The notes: generated by a model not told the origin, from the letters alone. A DNA stretch of 64,000 nt from Culex pipiens pallens (GCF_016801865.2 NC_068938.1:55679071-55743070); one strand, 5' to 3'; numbered from the stretch's first letter, positions 34,734 to 47,215 are shown. A program made the numbers and translations.

Positions 34734-37700
34734 GAGCAGTTCTCTAGGATTTCGGTCATTCGATTTTTTTATTGTATTTTTTAATCCGACTGAAACTTTT
34801 CTGGTGCCTTCGGTATGCCCAAAGAAGCCAATTTGCATCATTACTTTGTCCATATAATTTTCCATACAAATTTGACAGCTGTCCATACAAAAATGATGTA
34901 TGAAAATTGAAAAATCTGTATCTTTTGAAGGAATTTTTTGATCGATTTGGTGTCTTGGGCAAAGTTGAAGGTATGGATACGGACTACACTGTAAAAAAAT
35001 GATACAAGGTAAAAAATTTTTTGATGATTTTTTATTTAACTTTTTATCACTAAAACTCGATTTGCAAAAAAACACTATTTTTATTTTTTTTATTTTTTGA
35101 TATGTTTTAGGGGACATAAAAAGCCAACTTTTCAGAAATTTCCAGGTTGTGCAAAAAATCTTTGAGCGAGTTATGATTTTTTTAATTAATACTGATTTTT
35201 CCAAAAAATCGAAATATCGGTTGCAAAAATTTTTCAACTACATTTTTCGATGTAAAATCAAATTTACAATCAAAAAGTATTTTTGTGAAATTTTGATAAA
35301 CTGCACCGTTTTCAAGCTAAATCCATTTTAGGTAACTTTTTTGAAAAAGTCGCGGTTTTTTATTTTTTTTAAATAAGTGCACATGTTTGCCCACTTTTCT
35401 AATCTAATCTAATCTAATCTAACACAGACGCAGCCAGTCCGATGAAAGCATGCTGGAAAGTCTTGTGATTAGATTACGCCCCAAGCACTTTTCTTGTCAA
35501 TATTAATAATTGCAGTACATCCGAGAGCACTCGAAAATGTATTACAAAAATTAAAGCGGCCAGCCCTACTACGCCGTGTTTACCGCAGAGAGGATTCTGA
35601 GAACGGATCACATTTCACAGAATCTACAGGGGAGGAAGGATGCGTGGACATACCGTACCAAACGCTCCGATTTATGGTTGCAGTGGTGTTTGTAGGGTGT
35701 GTTAAGTGTAGTTATATAACATTTTTTATATGATACATTATATAATAATTTACCTTTATACCTAACTGAAATATTCAAAGATTTTATGATTAAAATGAAG
35801 ACGACCGAAAAGATATAGTAGAGTAGCGGAAAGATACCTTCTTAGTAAAGTTTTGAAGAGATATTGAACTTTAAAGAAGGCGTAAGTATAGAATTATTGT
35901 ACAGAATTTCATTAGAAAGATAATCAATAAATATGAAGAAGAAAAAAGAAGAACGGATTGACCGTAAATCGAAAAAATTATGGAAATGGTTAAACTTTTT
36001 ATAAAGCATATTATGAATAACTTGCAAAGGATTCTGCATAGCTGCACTGCTAAAGTTGTACTTCTTCAGTGTCGTTGATGTTCGTTTTTTCCAGGTGATG
36101 AGGATGATCAAATTCGATAGTCTCGAGCAGAACGAACGGATGACGCTAAACGCCTCGGCCGCACAACACGTTCAAAAGCGCGAAGTCAAATCCCTTTTTC
36201 ATGTTGGCAATCACAAATCGAAATAAACACGTTCACGTTTTCTTCAAAATAGCTCGTCCTGAAACCACCTCTGGTTCACCATTGCTCAAATTATCGCTCT
36301 TCATTTAGCCAAGAGCACACCGCTTTTTTTAATTTCGTAAAAAAAACACAAAAGTAAAAAAAAAAAAACGTCACCACCCCCTATTTTTTATCGAAAACCT
36401 CCCAAACCAAAACAAAACAACAAAAATGGCGCGAGAACGGTAGAATTAGCGAAACCGGCGAAATAGAGATGCGAGGCGATAAACCGGCGAAAAAGAAACG
36501 TAAGGTGTAAGGTGTGAAGCTGCTAAAGGTAAACAATGGAGACCACACCAAATCGATTTTCATTAGAATTCACTACAAATTTAACTTTTTCTTCGCAAAC
36601 TTCATGTTCCCCAAACTCCTATAACTAAAGGCTTCACACCAAACACAAGCCGAACGCACAAAAATCTATAAAACACTGGTAAAACGCGAAATAGAATGCG
36701 ACCGACCAACAACCGAACCGACTCCATCCACAGACATGCGGACCTCGCGCATGTTTGCCCACTTTTGAAAAAATATTTTTGAAGAGCTGAGAAAATTCTC
36801 TATATTTTGAACTATGTCAATACGACCCTTAGTTGCTGAGATATTGCCATGCATAGGTTTAAAAACAGGAAAATTTATGTTTTCTAAGTCTCACCCAAAA
36901 AAATCCATCATTTTCTATTGTCGATATCTCAGCAACTAATGGTCCGATTTTCAATGTTGAAATTTGAAATATTTGTGAAATTTTTCGATCTTTTCGAAAA
37001 CAATATTTTCAAAATTTTCAAGTCAAGACTAAAATTTCAAAAGGGCCAAACATTCAATATTACGCCCTTTAAAAATGTTAGTCTTGGCTTAAAAATTTTG
37101 AAAATATTTTTTTCGAAGAGATTGGAAAATCTCTACTGATTCATATTTTAACATTGAAAATCGGACCATTAGTTGCTGAGATATCGACATTAAAAATGGA
37201 GGGTTGTTTGGGTGAGACTTAGAAAACATCGATTTTCCTGTTTTTAAACCTTTGCATGGCAATATCTCAGCAACTAAGGGTCGTATCAACAAAGTTCAAA
37301 AAAGCAAAATATAGAGAATTTTCTCAGTTTTTCAAACAATTTTTTTTTCAAGAGTGGGAAAACATGTGCACAAATTTTAAAAATGATTAACTGCGACTAT
37401 TTTCAAAAAAGTCACCTAAATATGGATTTAACTTGAAAACGGTGCAGTTTATCAAAATTTCACTAAAGTACTTTTTGATTGCAAATTTGATTTTACATCG
37501 AAAACTTATTTTAAAAAAAAATTTCGACCAAAAGGTTTTTTTGAAAATATCAGTATTGATTAAAAAATTCATAACTCGGTCAAAGATTTTTTGCACAACC
37601 TGGAAATTTCTGAAAAGTTGGCATGTTATGTCCTCTAAAACATATAAAAAAAAAAAAAAAAATAGTGTTTTTTTTGCAAATCAAGTTTTAGTGATAAAAA

Positions 37701-38002
37701 GTTAAATAAAAAATCACCAACATTTTTTTTACCGTGTATCATTTTTTTACAGTGTAGTCCGTATCCATACCTACAACTTTTCCGAAGACACCAAATCGAT
37801 CAAAAAATTCCTCCAAGATACAGATTTTTGAATTTTCATACATCATTTTTGTATGGACAGCTGCGAAATTTGTATGGAAAATTATATGGACAAACTAATG
37901 ATGCAAAATGGCTTCTTTGGGCATACCGAAGGCACCAAAAAAGTTTCAGTCGGATTAAAAAATACAAAAAAATCGAATGACCGAAATCCAAGAGAACTGC
38001 TC
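34734..38002. repeat. Palindromic family P1, split by a retroelement
   Basis: The termini GAGCAGTTCTCT (34734) and AGAGAACTGCTC (ends 38002) are exact reverse complements. The left arm covers 34734-35398 and 36750-37080; the right arm covers about 37085-38002. Without the 1351-bp insertion and one 17-bp repeat the palindrome is about 1.9 kb. The 187-codon minus-strand frame at 34674-35237 is arm sequence, not a gene. Confidence 0.9.
35399..36749 (-). mobile_element. Non-LTR-type retroelement insertion, 1.35 kb, tail (TTAGAT)n
   Basis: The perfect 17-bp direct repeat CATGTTTGCCCACTTTT (35382-35398 and 36750-36766) flanks the insert. Uninterrupted P1 copies carry this sequence once. On the minus strand the element ends in about four TTAGA(T) repeats, a LINE-like tail. 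The minus-strand 5' end (36750 leftwards) is GC-rich, beginning GCGAGGTCCGCATGTCTGTG. No reverse transcriptase motif; the longest frames are 79-89 codons. The layout resembles the 5548-8323 insertion, with different sequence and tail. Confidence 0.82.
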
Positions 38003-39028
38003 TGAAACATTGCAACTTTATCATACTTTTAGGTTAACTTAAGGAATTGTTGAAGTCGAATGGCCTTATTCAAATATTAGTCAAAACCTAATCTCAACAT
38101 TTCTGTATGTTATTTTCTAATAAATATCTTATTACTGCACTGCGACTCAAAAACTAGCACCCGAAAAACATCAAATCTAGATTAAATTTTCAAAACAACC
38201 TATCCCTCATGGGTTTCCTATGCAGATAGGGCCTTTTGAAAATTTAATCGAGAAATCACTTTTATGCCTCAAAAGCATTTTAATCGGCTCAATCAAAACT
38301 GCAACAAATTTGAAACAAATAAATCCCGTTCAATTTATGACCGATAGCGCGGCACAATCCGAAGGAAAACATTCACTCCGACACCAGGATTTTGTTTATG
38401 ACATGAAGTCGAACAAAAAATCGAACAAAGGTTCACTTTTTCAATGCATTTCCCACCGATTGACTACTGGCCACCACGACTGCCTCTGCTCGTGCGGTCG
38501 CTTTTCACCTCGTGACTGATGGGGGAAAATGCATAGTTTTTCCTCCTGGAAAAGCAAAAAAAAACACAAACACTCCTTTGTTTGCTCGCACATCAATGCA
38601 TCGCAGGAGGGAGTGACTTTCACGCAGTGTGCCATTTTGCATATCAAAGTCTGTGCACGTGTGCGTGGAATTTGCTGCTATCAACATCAAACTATCGGCC
38701 AGCAAGGACGTCCATTTTCCATGCCGCGGATTGAGTCTGGTGCAATGCGTGGATTTATGCGTGGACAACACGCGCGGATATGCTGCAGTTCGATGCGATC
38801 ACGTGACTCTGTGTGTACGTGTGTGTTTGAGTGTGTTTGTGTAAAATGTGTGATTTTGGAAAAGCTGCTTTTTGGTGAGTTCGCTTCAGTAATAAATCAC
38901 TGTTCGCAGTAGTGCACTTGAACCGTTCTGTAGTGCTTAATTGGACTCAAAACTATGATTCAACATAACTAACCTGCAGTCATCAGAATATTTTTTAAAT
39001 ATTTATGTACCCATGAACAATTCTCTAG
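38003..39028. other. Unassigned, probably unique sequence
   Basis: 38330-38880 is GC-richer, with a GTGTGTACGTGTGTGTTTG run near 38811. Overlapping frames on both strands (up to 127 codons) show no domain. Could be conserved non-coding or intergenic DNA. Confidence 0.4.
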
Positions 39029-39106
39029 GGGAGCGGCCGTGGCTGACTGGTTACGGTGTTCGCTTTGTAAGCGAATGGTTCTGGGTGCGATTCCCATCTG
39101 CTCCCA
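39029..39106 (+). tRNA. tRNA-like sequence, anticodon TGT (Thr-like)
   Basis: The acceptor arm pairs over 8 bp (39029-39036 with 39098-39105). The anticodon stem TTCGC/GCGAA is perfect around a 7-nt loop with TGT at 39066-39068. The T-loop TGCGATT replaces the usual TTCRANY start, and the D-stem is only 3 bp (CCG/CGG). An A-box-like TGGCTGACTGG is present. There is no T-run directly downstream. The weak D and T arms suggest a pseudo-tRNA or SINE head rather than a working tRNA-Thr. Confidence 0.5.
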
Positions 39107-39254
39107 ACGAGAAAGTAAAGAACACAAAAATTTGAAATGATGATTATTTGAACGAAAAATCAAAGTCAAACTTTGTGGGGGCCTTCCCTATGACGAAAGG
39201 AGCTATTTTGTGTAATTAGTTCACCCATACAAGTCTCCATACAATTTTGGCAGC

Positions 39255-40870
39255 TGAGCAACTCTCTACGAAATCGGCCTTTTTTATTAATTTAAATTTT
39301 TTGTAGAATAAAAGGCTGAAACTTTTTTGGTGCTTTCGGTATGCCCAAAGAAGCCATTTTGCATCATTAGTTTGTCCATATAATTTTCCATACAAATTTG
39401 GTAGCTGCCCATACAAAAATAATTTATAAAAAAATAAAAAATAAGTATCTTTTTGAATGTATAAGGGGACATCAAATGCCAACTTTTCAGAAATTTCCAG
39501 AATGGGCAAAAGATCTTTGACCAAGTAATGAATTTTTGAATCAATTCTGATTTTTTCAAAAAATCGAAATATTGGTCACAAGCATTTTTCAACTTAATTT
39601 TTCGATGTAAAATCAAATTTGCAATCAAAAAGTTCTTTAGTGAAATTTTGACAAAGTGCACCGTTTTGAAGTTTAAGCCATTTTTTGGTAACTTTTTTGA
39701 AAATAGTCGCAGTTATTCATTTTTTAAAATCAGTGCCAATGTTTGCCCATTTCGAAAAAAAAAAAATATTTTTGAAATGCTGAGAAAATTCTCTATATTT
39801 TGCTTTTTTGAACTTTGTTGATACGACCCTTAGTTGCTGAGATATTGCCATGCAAAGGTTTAAAAACAGAAAAATTGATGTTTTCTAAGTCTCACCCAAA
39901 AAAAACCACCATATTCTAATGTCGATATCTCAGCAACTAATGGTCCGATTTACAATGTTAAAATATGACCTTTCGCGAAATATTCCGATATTTCCGAAAA
40001 CATTATTTTCAAAAATTTAAAATCAAGGCTATATTTTCAAAAGGACGTAAAATCGAATGTTTGGCCCTTTTCAAATGTTATTCTCGATTTAAAAAAATTG
40101 AAAATGTTATTTTTTAAAAGATCGAACAATTCCACGAATGTTTCATATTTTAACATTGTAAATCGGACCATTAGTTGCTGAGTTATCGACATTAGAAAAT
40201 GGTAGGTTGTTTGGATGAGACTTAGCAAACAATAATTTTCCTGTTTCTAAATCTTTGCATGGCAATATCTTAGTAACTGAGAGTCGTAGCAGCATAGTTC
40301 AAAAAAGCAAAATATAGAGAATTTTCTCAGCTTTTCAAAAATATTTATTTCAAAATTTCACTAAAGTCATTTTGATTGCAAATTTAATTTTACATCGAAA
40401 AATGAAGTTGAAAATTTTTTGTGACCGATATTTCGAAAAATTGACAAATTCAGTATTGATTCAATAATTCATAACTCGGTCAAAGATGTTTTGCCCATTC
40501 TGCAAATTTCTGAAAAGTTGGCATCATATCAGATAATAAAATAAAATAAAAATAGTTTTTTTTTTTCTCTAATCAAGTTTTAGTGACAAAAAGTGAAATA
40601 AAAAATAACCAATAAAATTTTTGAATTATATAATTCCTACAACTTTTCCAAAAACACCAAATCGATCAAAAACTTCCCTCAAAAGATACTGATTTTTGAA
40701 TTTTCATTAATCATTTTTGTATGGGCAGCTGCCAAATCTGTATGGAAAATTATATGGACAAACTAATGATGCAAAATGGCTTCTTTGGGCTTACAAAAGG
40801 CACCAAAAAGTTTCAACCGGATTAAAAAATAAAAAAAAAATCGAATGACAGAAATCTCACAGAAGTGCTC
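39255..40870. repeat. Palindromic family P1, nested in P2
   Basis: The ends are GAGCAACTCTCT and AGAAGTGCTC. The centre lies near 40060, with arms about 800 bp. The empty site in the other P2 copy reads GGCAGCTGTCCATACAAAA at about 61073-61091. Confidence 0.85.
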
Positions 40871-41520
40871 AACCGACCATATAAAAATAGTACGTAAATA
40901 TTCAAAAATATTTGACTTTTGAAGGAATTTTCTGATCAATGTTGTAGGTATTGGGTGATTATTCAGAAAAAAATAGGTACGCGGATTTTTTTTCCGATTT
41001 TTTAAACTAACTTTTTTTTACAATTTCCCAAAATTGATACTTTTTTTTATTTTCGAGGTTTTTTAATATGTTAAAGGGAACCAAAACCCGAAACATTTGA
41101 GCCATAAAGAAGTTTGGTTCAAAATTTTGCCACCGAGTTATAAGTTTTTGAAAAATAGTGATTTTTGGAAAAAATTAAAATTTCGTACATATAATTTTCT
41201 TTACAAAATTTGTGTAAATTTCAATGTGCAATCGATAAGTACTTAACAAATTGTTTGATAAAGTGCCTCGTTGTCATGTTATATATAATTTGATTTAATT
41301 GAAATATTTGCAGTTTTTCGATTATTTTAAAAAGTTATGAGTGACCATATCCCAAACTATTTTTTTTTCAAAAGTTAAAAAAAATTGCCATACAATTGTC
41401 TTAGAGTAATTGAAGATTGGACCTCTGGATGCTGAGATACAGTGGCTTGAAGAAAAAGAAATAGGAAAATTGAGGTTTTTTAAGTCTCACCCAAACCACC
41501 CCCCATTTTCTAATGCCAAT

Positions 41521-41736
41521 CCCAAGTAACATTTTTTTCCAGGAGTTCTACAAGAGCTCTTCGAGATAGCTACAGCATAGCAGTTTGGACCGCGGTAGGA
41601 TAAAATTCTCTTCAAAACTTCTTCAGGAGTTTGGAAGAGTACTTGAAGAGAGTTTTATCCTACCGCGGTCCAAACTGCTATGCTGTAGCTATCTTGAAGA
41701 GCTCTTGTAGAACTCCAGGAAAAAATGTTACTTGGG
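41521..41736. mobile_element. 216-bp palindromic MITE with 3-bp (AAT) duplication
   Basis: The element is nearly a perfect palindrome: CCCAAGTAACATTTTTTTCC against GGAAAAAATGTTACTTGGG, and TACCGCGGTCCAAACTGC in both orientations, around a loop of about 35 bp near 41630. AAT flanks it (41518-41520 and 41737-41739). P1/P2 copies elsewhere read TAATGTCGATATCTCAGCAAC, and removing the MITE plus one AAT gives the same length here. Mosquito MITEs with 3-bp duplications are known; the family is not named here. Confidence 0.9.
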
Positions 41737-41910
41737 AATGTCTCAGCAACTAATGGCCCGATTTTCAATGTTAAAAATTCGTGAAATTTTCTGATTTTTT
41801 CCAAAACTATATTTTATTTTTTTGAATCAAGACATACATTTACAAAATGTGTAATATTGCATTTTTTGCCCTTTTAAATGATATTCTTGCTTCAAAAATT
41901 AAACAGTGTT

Positions 41911-42912
41911 GGGGCGGTATGACGCCTTTAATTTCTTTTTGTTTTTACTTTAACACGTTTTTCAGTCAATTTACAGTAAACTGCAGCTAGTACCACCCCG
42001 AAAAATGAGCTACTAGATACGAGATGATATTTCGCACTGTGTGTGTGTGTTTCTATATGCTCCCTTATGTATGTGTGTGCGTATCAAAATTTGGTAACCC
42101 CGAGTGATCTATCAGAAACCGAACGGACGTGATAGGAATGATAAGCGTGGGCCCGTGGTCGGTATAATTTAGGGCCATTTATGGTAAGCCTACGCGCTAA
42201 GCCCCATATATCATAAAAAAGGGAGGGGAGGGAGGTAGGCCATCGTCCTGCAGCAGTAACATGCGGTGTTTATGCTTTTGATCGTACCATTCAACCGGGT
42301 GGGCGGGGACTTCTCCCTCCTGGGCGCGTAATCCGAACTGACCCGTGGTCTAGTTTTCATTCGATAATTCGATAATGTGGCACTTGAAAACGTGTTGGGC
42401 CTCAGCTTAGTTCAGAGGGGGAAACTAGAGCGCAAAACATAAGCTTGATTATATTTGTTTAGATTTATAGTGTATGCAGTTGGTGGGTTGTTTTGATTTA
42501 TCAACGGAACAACGGGAAGTTGTGTGTGTTTTAGTGCGATTTATTTTAAGTTGGTACTAGTTTTAAAATTCATTTTAACAATGTCTTTTTAATGCAATAA
42601 ATATGTGAAAATTTCTTGAATATAAAAATTTGGATAGTTGTTTTTTGCGGTGAACTAAATTTGCTGTTCTTATTGAATTTAACAGCACTTCTGAATATGT
42701 CATCTCAATGTTTATTTTGGAATATCACATTGTCTTTTTTTAAAAGCATTTTAAACTGAGAACAGCTCTTGTCTTTTTGCAGGGTAACAGGAGTAGCGAT
42801 ATTGTAGAACAGGAGTAGCGATATTATAGAAATATTTTTTTACCATTTCAAATAATTCTAATCAAATTCACTGGTCAAAAAGACAGATTTAGAAGCACTT
42901 TTATGCTATGGT
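41911..42912. other. Unassigned, partly unique sequence
   Basis: 41990-42440 is GC-richer, with a GTGTGTGTGTGTTT run at 42040. GCAGTAACAGG... repeats are absent. GGAGTAGCGATATTRTAGAA occurs twice in tandem near 42790-42830. Confidence 0.4.
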
Positions 42913-43799
42913 TAGATGGTGACGAGCGGGAATTCCCGGGAAAAATTTCCCGAGAAATCGCCAATTTTTTGACCTCTCGATTCCCGGGAAATTTGGTCGA
43001 GACTCCAAGGAAATTTTATTCTTATAAATATCGAACTAAAATTAATAAACTAATCAGAAAAACATTTGATAAATTCGAAATTATTTAGAACATTGGATGT
43101 TTAATGATCGATTTTCAAGTTTGAATTTACCAATGCTTCTCTAATCTTCTTATTCTAAAAGTGTGAATTTTAAATTTTCAAAAATTCCAATAACTATAAT
43201 TGAGTGTTATAAAAAAATGTGGAACCCAAAATTAACCTTGAAGCATAATTAGCAGTAACACACCATAAATGAAATATTTATTATTTCTAAGAGGGAAAAG
43301 CCTTTTCAAGATAAGTTTAAGTTCCATATTCTTTCTCGAGAATAGCAAAACACATAGTCTATTTTTTTAATTCTAAGTAAGGCCGATGCAAATATTTTTC
43401 AAAATTTATGTCGCACCCCCCCCCCCCTTTTCAAAATTGGTCTGAAAAATCAAAGGGCTAAAAAAAATTCCAAAAAACTTCAAAATGTCCATGAAAATAG
43501 AAATCTAACCAACTGAAAACAATCTAAAATGCATTTTTCTGCATTGATAATCATACTTTGCATGTTTGGGCTTGTTTAAACATGTTTTGAATTTTCATGA
43601 AATTCTAATGTACAACACCGCAAAATAAAATTTTCGTCAATAATGAGATATTTTGAAAACTAATGATGGTAAAACAACTGGACAGGTGTAATGTATTTTA
43701 AAACACTTTTTTCATTAAAATGTTGAAACCATGGCTCGTTATTTAAATTTTTATACTTTTTTACGGGAAATTTAAAATCTCGAGAATCGTCACCCTCTA
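42913..43799. mobile_element. Element with TTTCCCGGGAA motifs, copy 1
   Basis: TAGATGGTGACGA at the left and the reverse complement of the right end, TAGAGGGTGACGA, form a 13-bp inverted repeat. GGGAATTCCCGGGAAAAATT and further TTCCCGGG motifs follow the left end. A GGCC...TAA MITE sits inside from 43382. Confidence 0.65.
43382..43765. mobile_element. GGCC...TAA MITE, right end truncated
   Basis: TAA then GGCCGATGCAAATATTTTTC, a C-run at 43417-43429, and colinear similarity with 30184-30570. The right terminus present in the other copy is missing. Confidence 0.7.
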
Positions 43800-44460
43800 G
43801 CTATGGTGGATTAATTCAACTCACTATCCAGCAACTGTGATACTCTGATTGATAGGAGAATTGCATGCAATTCCATCGAACGCCTCATGTTGACATTTCT
43901 GCCCTTTTAGCGATCAATTTCATTTTTTAAAATGGATTTTCAACTGGAGTTAAGTATTGAATAAATCAGAATTAGAAGGTGAACAAACGCGTTTCCATCA
44001 ATAGCTTTGCAACAAAAAGTTGCTCAATTAGTGAAATCAACAACTTGGATCTAATTTTTTGAATGTTTAGAAGTACATCACAGATAGTTTAAGGAACTAT
44101 ACATTTGTATCAGGTTTTATCATTTTTTTAATGCCAATGTGACATTGATAGAAATTTGGTTTGGCCACTAATTTTGATACATCCAATGTAACAGTCACAT
44201 TTTGCATATATGTTCGGTAATAAGCTATCCCTTAATGCTTACATTCTCAAAATTCTCCAAAATATTATAATAATAAATTGACGGGCATTTGAAAAACCTA
44301 TCAAAGTCACCCCGGGGCTATCAAAGTCACCCCAGTTTACGGTACCCATAAATTGATCTTCACACTTATTTTTACTAGTAAAGTTGATGTTCTATACAAC
44401 AATCAGGATCAGACAAGTTTCCAATGCTAGAATTGATCAGAAAAGTTGTTTTTATAAACC

Positions 44461-45607
44461 TAGAGCGTCCAATTTCCCGTCCCGGGAATTCCCGGGATTT
44501 CCCGGAAAAAAATATTTCCCGTTTCCCGGGAAATTTGTAAATTTCCCGGGAATTCCCAAAATACAAGCGGAAGTATACATTTTACTACCTTTTCGGCACC
44601 AATGTTTTGAAATCATACAAAAAATAATAATTAGAGAACCTTATTTGATTTGATTCATGGCAATCTACTGATCATGTTGAACTAATCAGCTTGTCTGTAA
44701 ATTTCATGTCAAGGTTTAATTCAGATAATATATATTATTTTTGCTTATATATTGGGCAACAAAAATTACGCTATTATGGCATGAACCTATTTTAGTTTTG
44801 AGAACCTATTTTAATGATTTTTTTTTTACTTTTTTATTTGAAAATAAGATATTCACCATTTTAGTTTACCTTGACCAAATTGGATGATTATTGAACCGAT
44901 ATAATTAAATTTTTCAAAAAGGGTTGTTCGAGAAGAGTTTGTTAAAAGTATTCAAGAAATAACTGTTTGACATTATACATTTTAAATATGAAAAAATATT
45001 GCTTAATTTTAACCACTTTTACACTATGAAAATTATATAAATCTTCTTAATTAATAAATTATAACATATAACAATATAACTAAAATCGTACCATAAATGG
45101 AACCATGAAAAAATCATTAAAAAACAACTTAATATCATATGAAATTTACCCAAAGAATGCAACCATATTTCAAAAACTCGCTTCAAATATTGTAAAACTT
45201 TGAGTTATGATTTCATGAAATAGTGTTACAAGTTAAATACACTAGCAATTTTATTGTTGTGGAGCATAGATTTTCACTGTCCAAACACTTTGTTTTAAAA
45301 AATACTTCTCAACAAAAAATACCAATAATTTGTGTTTATTAGGTACGATTTAAAAGACAGCATAAAAAATTAGAAAGTTTATAATATTTTCTCAAAGTTG
45401 CATGATTTTTTACAAACATTCAAGCCATTAATTGATGCTTACACTCATTTTTACCATTGAAGTTGCTGTTCTATACAATTTTGTTGCAAAATATTAATCA
45501 GAAACAGGATCAAAATAATTTTCGTTAAATTTCAAATTTCCCGGGATTTCCCGGGAAATTTGTTGAAAATTTCCCGTTTCCCGGGAATTTTGTAACCCAA
45601 CGCTCTA
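44461..45607. mobile_element. Element with TTTCCCGGGAA motifs, copy 2
   Basis: TAGAGCGTCCAATTTCCCG at the left is mirrored by CGGGAATTTTGTAACCCAACG, then CTCTA, at the right. Each end carries several CCCGGGAA words that are themselves palindromic (SmaI sites), so each terminus can fold alone. The interior is AT-rich and non-coding. A second AACGCTCTATA follows at 45625, so the true right end may be 45633. Confidence 0.72.
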
Positions 45608-46830
45608 AGCGGGTGTAAGCGTCCAACGCTCTATATAAACCTTTTTCCGTATATTTTGATACCAGTCAAACAAAATGTCCTTTTTGACATGGGAAGACTC
45701 TCACAAAACCTGTAGAAAAAAAAGGAAATTGCAGGGATCATCGAGGATAGGAATCTTCGACCTAGAGAGAATTGTTTCATTGTATGCAGTTTGAAGAGAC
45801 TGAACTGCTCCTGTTTGCATAACTGTCCCATATCCTTTTTTCATCACTTTTTAGTCGATGTCGTTTGGGTCAAATCAATGTGCTCTTTCAAAAGCTAAAA
45901 CTTTCCAGTTCTTCGTTCTACAACCCCGAAGGAAATCTAGTTTTTTTGCCTTATGATTGGGATTTGAACTTAAGATTTTCTCGGCTTACTGTTTTTGCAT
46001 TTTTTTTTCGCTAAAAATTCCCAAAATACATATTATTTAATATTAAAATTTTGTTTTGCTAAATTAAGCATACTAAAAAGACAGCTTCTGAGCCATAGTG
46101 CGTTGCGTGATGGTGCAAAATCTGGTTTGGAGATAAGATTTTTTGATTTGTGTGTTTCTTTTTTTTTTGTAAAATATCGGATCTTGACAAATTTATTTTT
46201 TAAAATCATTAATTATAGCAAAATTGAGTTTACAGTCGAATAGCAAGTTACAATTTTTATTGAAAAAATATACCGTTTTCAAGTTATAGCTATGTTTAGG
46301 TAAAAATTAACGATTTCTTCCAATTTTTTTTTGCATTTTGAAAATACTTTCGAAAGCAAAGCACCCCTTATTATTTTTTTTAAGCTGAGTAAATTTCCTA
46401 CAGTTTTCCCTCTGGAACTTTAGAGCAACTAGGGACACTTATAAAGTCCCCTAATTAGCCTCCAATTGTTAAATGAATGTTTAACAATGAAACTTTGGTG
46501 GAAATTTCGGATCTTTTGAATGGAAATAATCTCAAAATATTTAAATCATACTTCACTTTTGAAAAGGACAAAATCAGATAGTTTTGCGTTTTTCAAAGTT
46601 TCGACCAAATTATAAAGTTTTTGAAATATTTTTACGGCAATGTTCAGAAAATTTCATTTTTTTTTATTGTTGAAAATTTGACCAATAGTTTCCAAATTAT
46701 CTTTTGTTGAAAATTACAGGCTATTTAAGTGACAAGTAAAAAAATCATTTCCATCGATTCGAATATTCGAATCGGCTGTAAAGAGAAAATTGTAAGACAT
46801 TTCCTCAGCTCTTCAAAAATATTTAATTGC
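45608..46830. other. AT-rich sequence with faint P1-like traces
   Basis: CCGTTTTCAAGTTATAGCTAT near 46262 and a few similar words suggest an old P1/P2 relative at 46140-46700. Otherwise nothing is recognised. Confidence 0.35.
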
Positions 46831-47215
46831 AGTTCCGTTGTGAACGACAAAATGGCCTTCTTTTCTGTACCAAATATAATAGAATCGAATAGTTACACTT
46901 TTCAATATAAATGCTGAAAAGTTCTACTTTTCAGCGCTGAAATGGATGATGAAAAGTTGAACTTTTCAGAACTTGTTTCGAAAAGTAAAACTTTTCAACA
47001 TTTTTGTGATATTATTTTTGACTTATAATTCCACTCAAAGGGTGTTTTTCGAAATTGCAAAAAATTGTATGGAACTCGTTGCAAAACTTGATTTTTTCAG
47101 CACTCGTCGTATCTATCCAACTTGGTAAACCTCGTTGGATTAATGTACGACTCGCGCTGAAAAAATCTTCCTTTTGCAACTTGTTGCATTAACTACCATT
47201 TTCAGGGTTCAAGAA
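46831..47215. repeat. GCTGAAAAG/GTTGCAAAA hairpin repeat, copy 1
   Basis: The sequence contains GCTGAAAAGTTCTACTTTTCAGC, a hairpin at 46912-46934, and CAGCACTCGTCGTATCTATC later mirrored by TACGACTCGCGCTGAAAAAA. The same order of motifs occurs at 49880-50260 and 52640-52890. Confidence 0.75.

Larger units (their letters stand above)
39165..41910. repeat. Repeat family P2, carrying two nested elements
   Basis: The left piece (39165-39254, with GGGGGCCTTCCCTATGAC) and the sequence after 40871 (TAGTACGTAAATATTCAAA) match the continuous sequence at 60975-61930. P2 is related to P1: it shares CTAAGTCTCACCCAAAC, but with CTGATCAATTTGGTGTC where P1 has TTGATCGATTTGGTGTC. A P1 palindrome (39255-40870) and a MITE (41521-41736) interrupt it. 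Confidence 0.78.

Noticed and set aside
34674..35237. Minus-strand frame of 187 codons
   Set aside because: It lies wholly in a P1 arm. The same peptide fragments (CQICMENYMDK-like) appear wherever a P1 arm occurs and are broken at random.
35399..35421. Telomeric TTAGG-like repeats
   Set aside because: The unit is TTAGA(T), only four copies, and it forms the tail of a retroelement bounded by a 17-bp duplication.
39029..39106. A functional tRNA-Thr(TGT) gene
   Set aside because: The acceptor and anticodon stems are good, but the T-loop lacks the usual TTC start, the D-stem is short and there is no terminator T-run. Kept as tRNA-like only.
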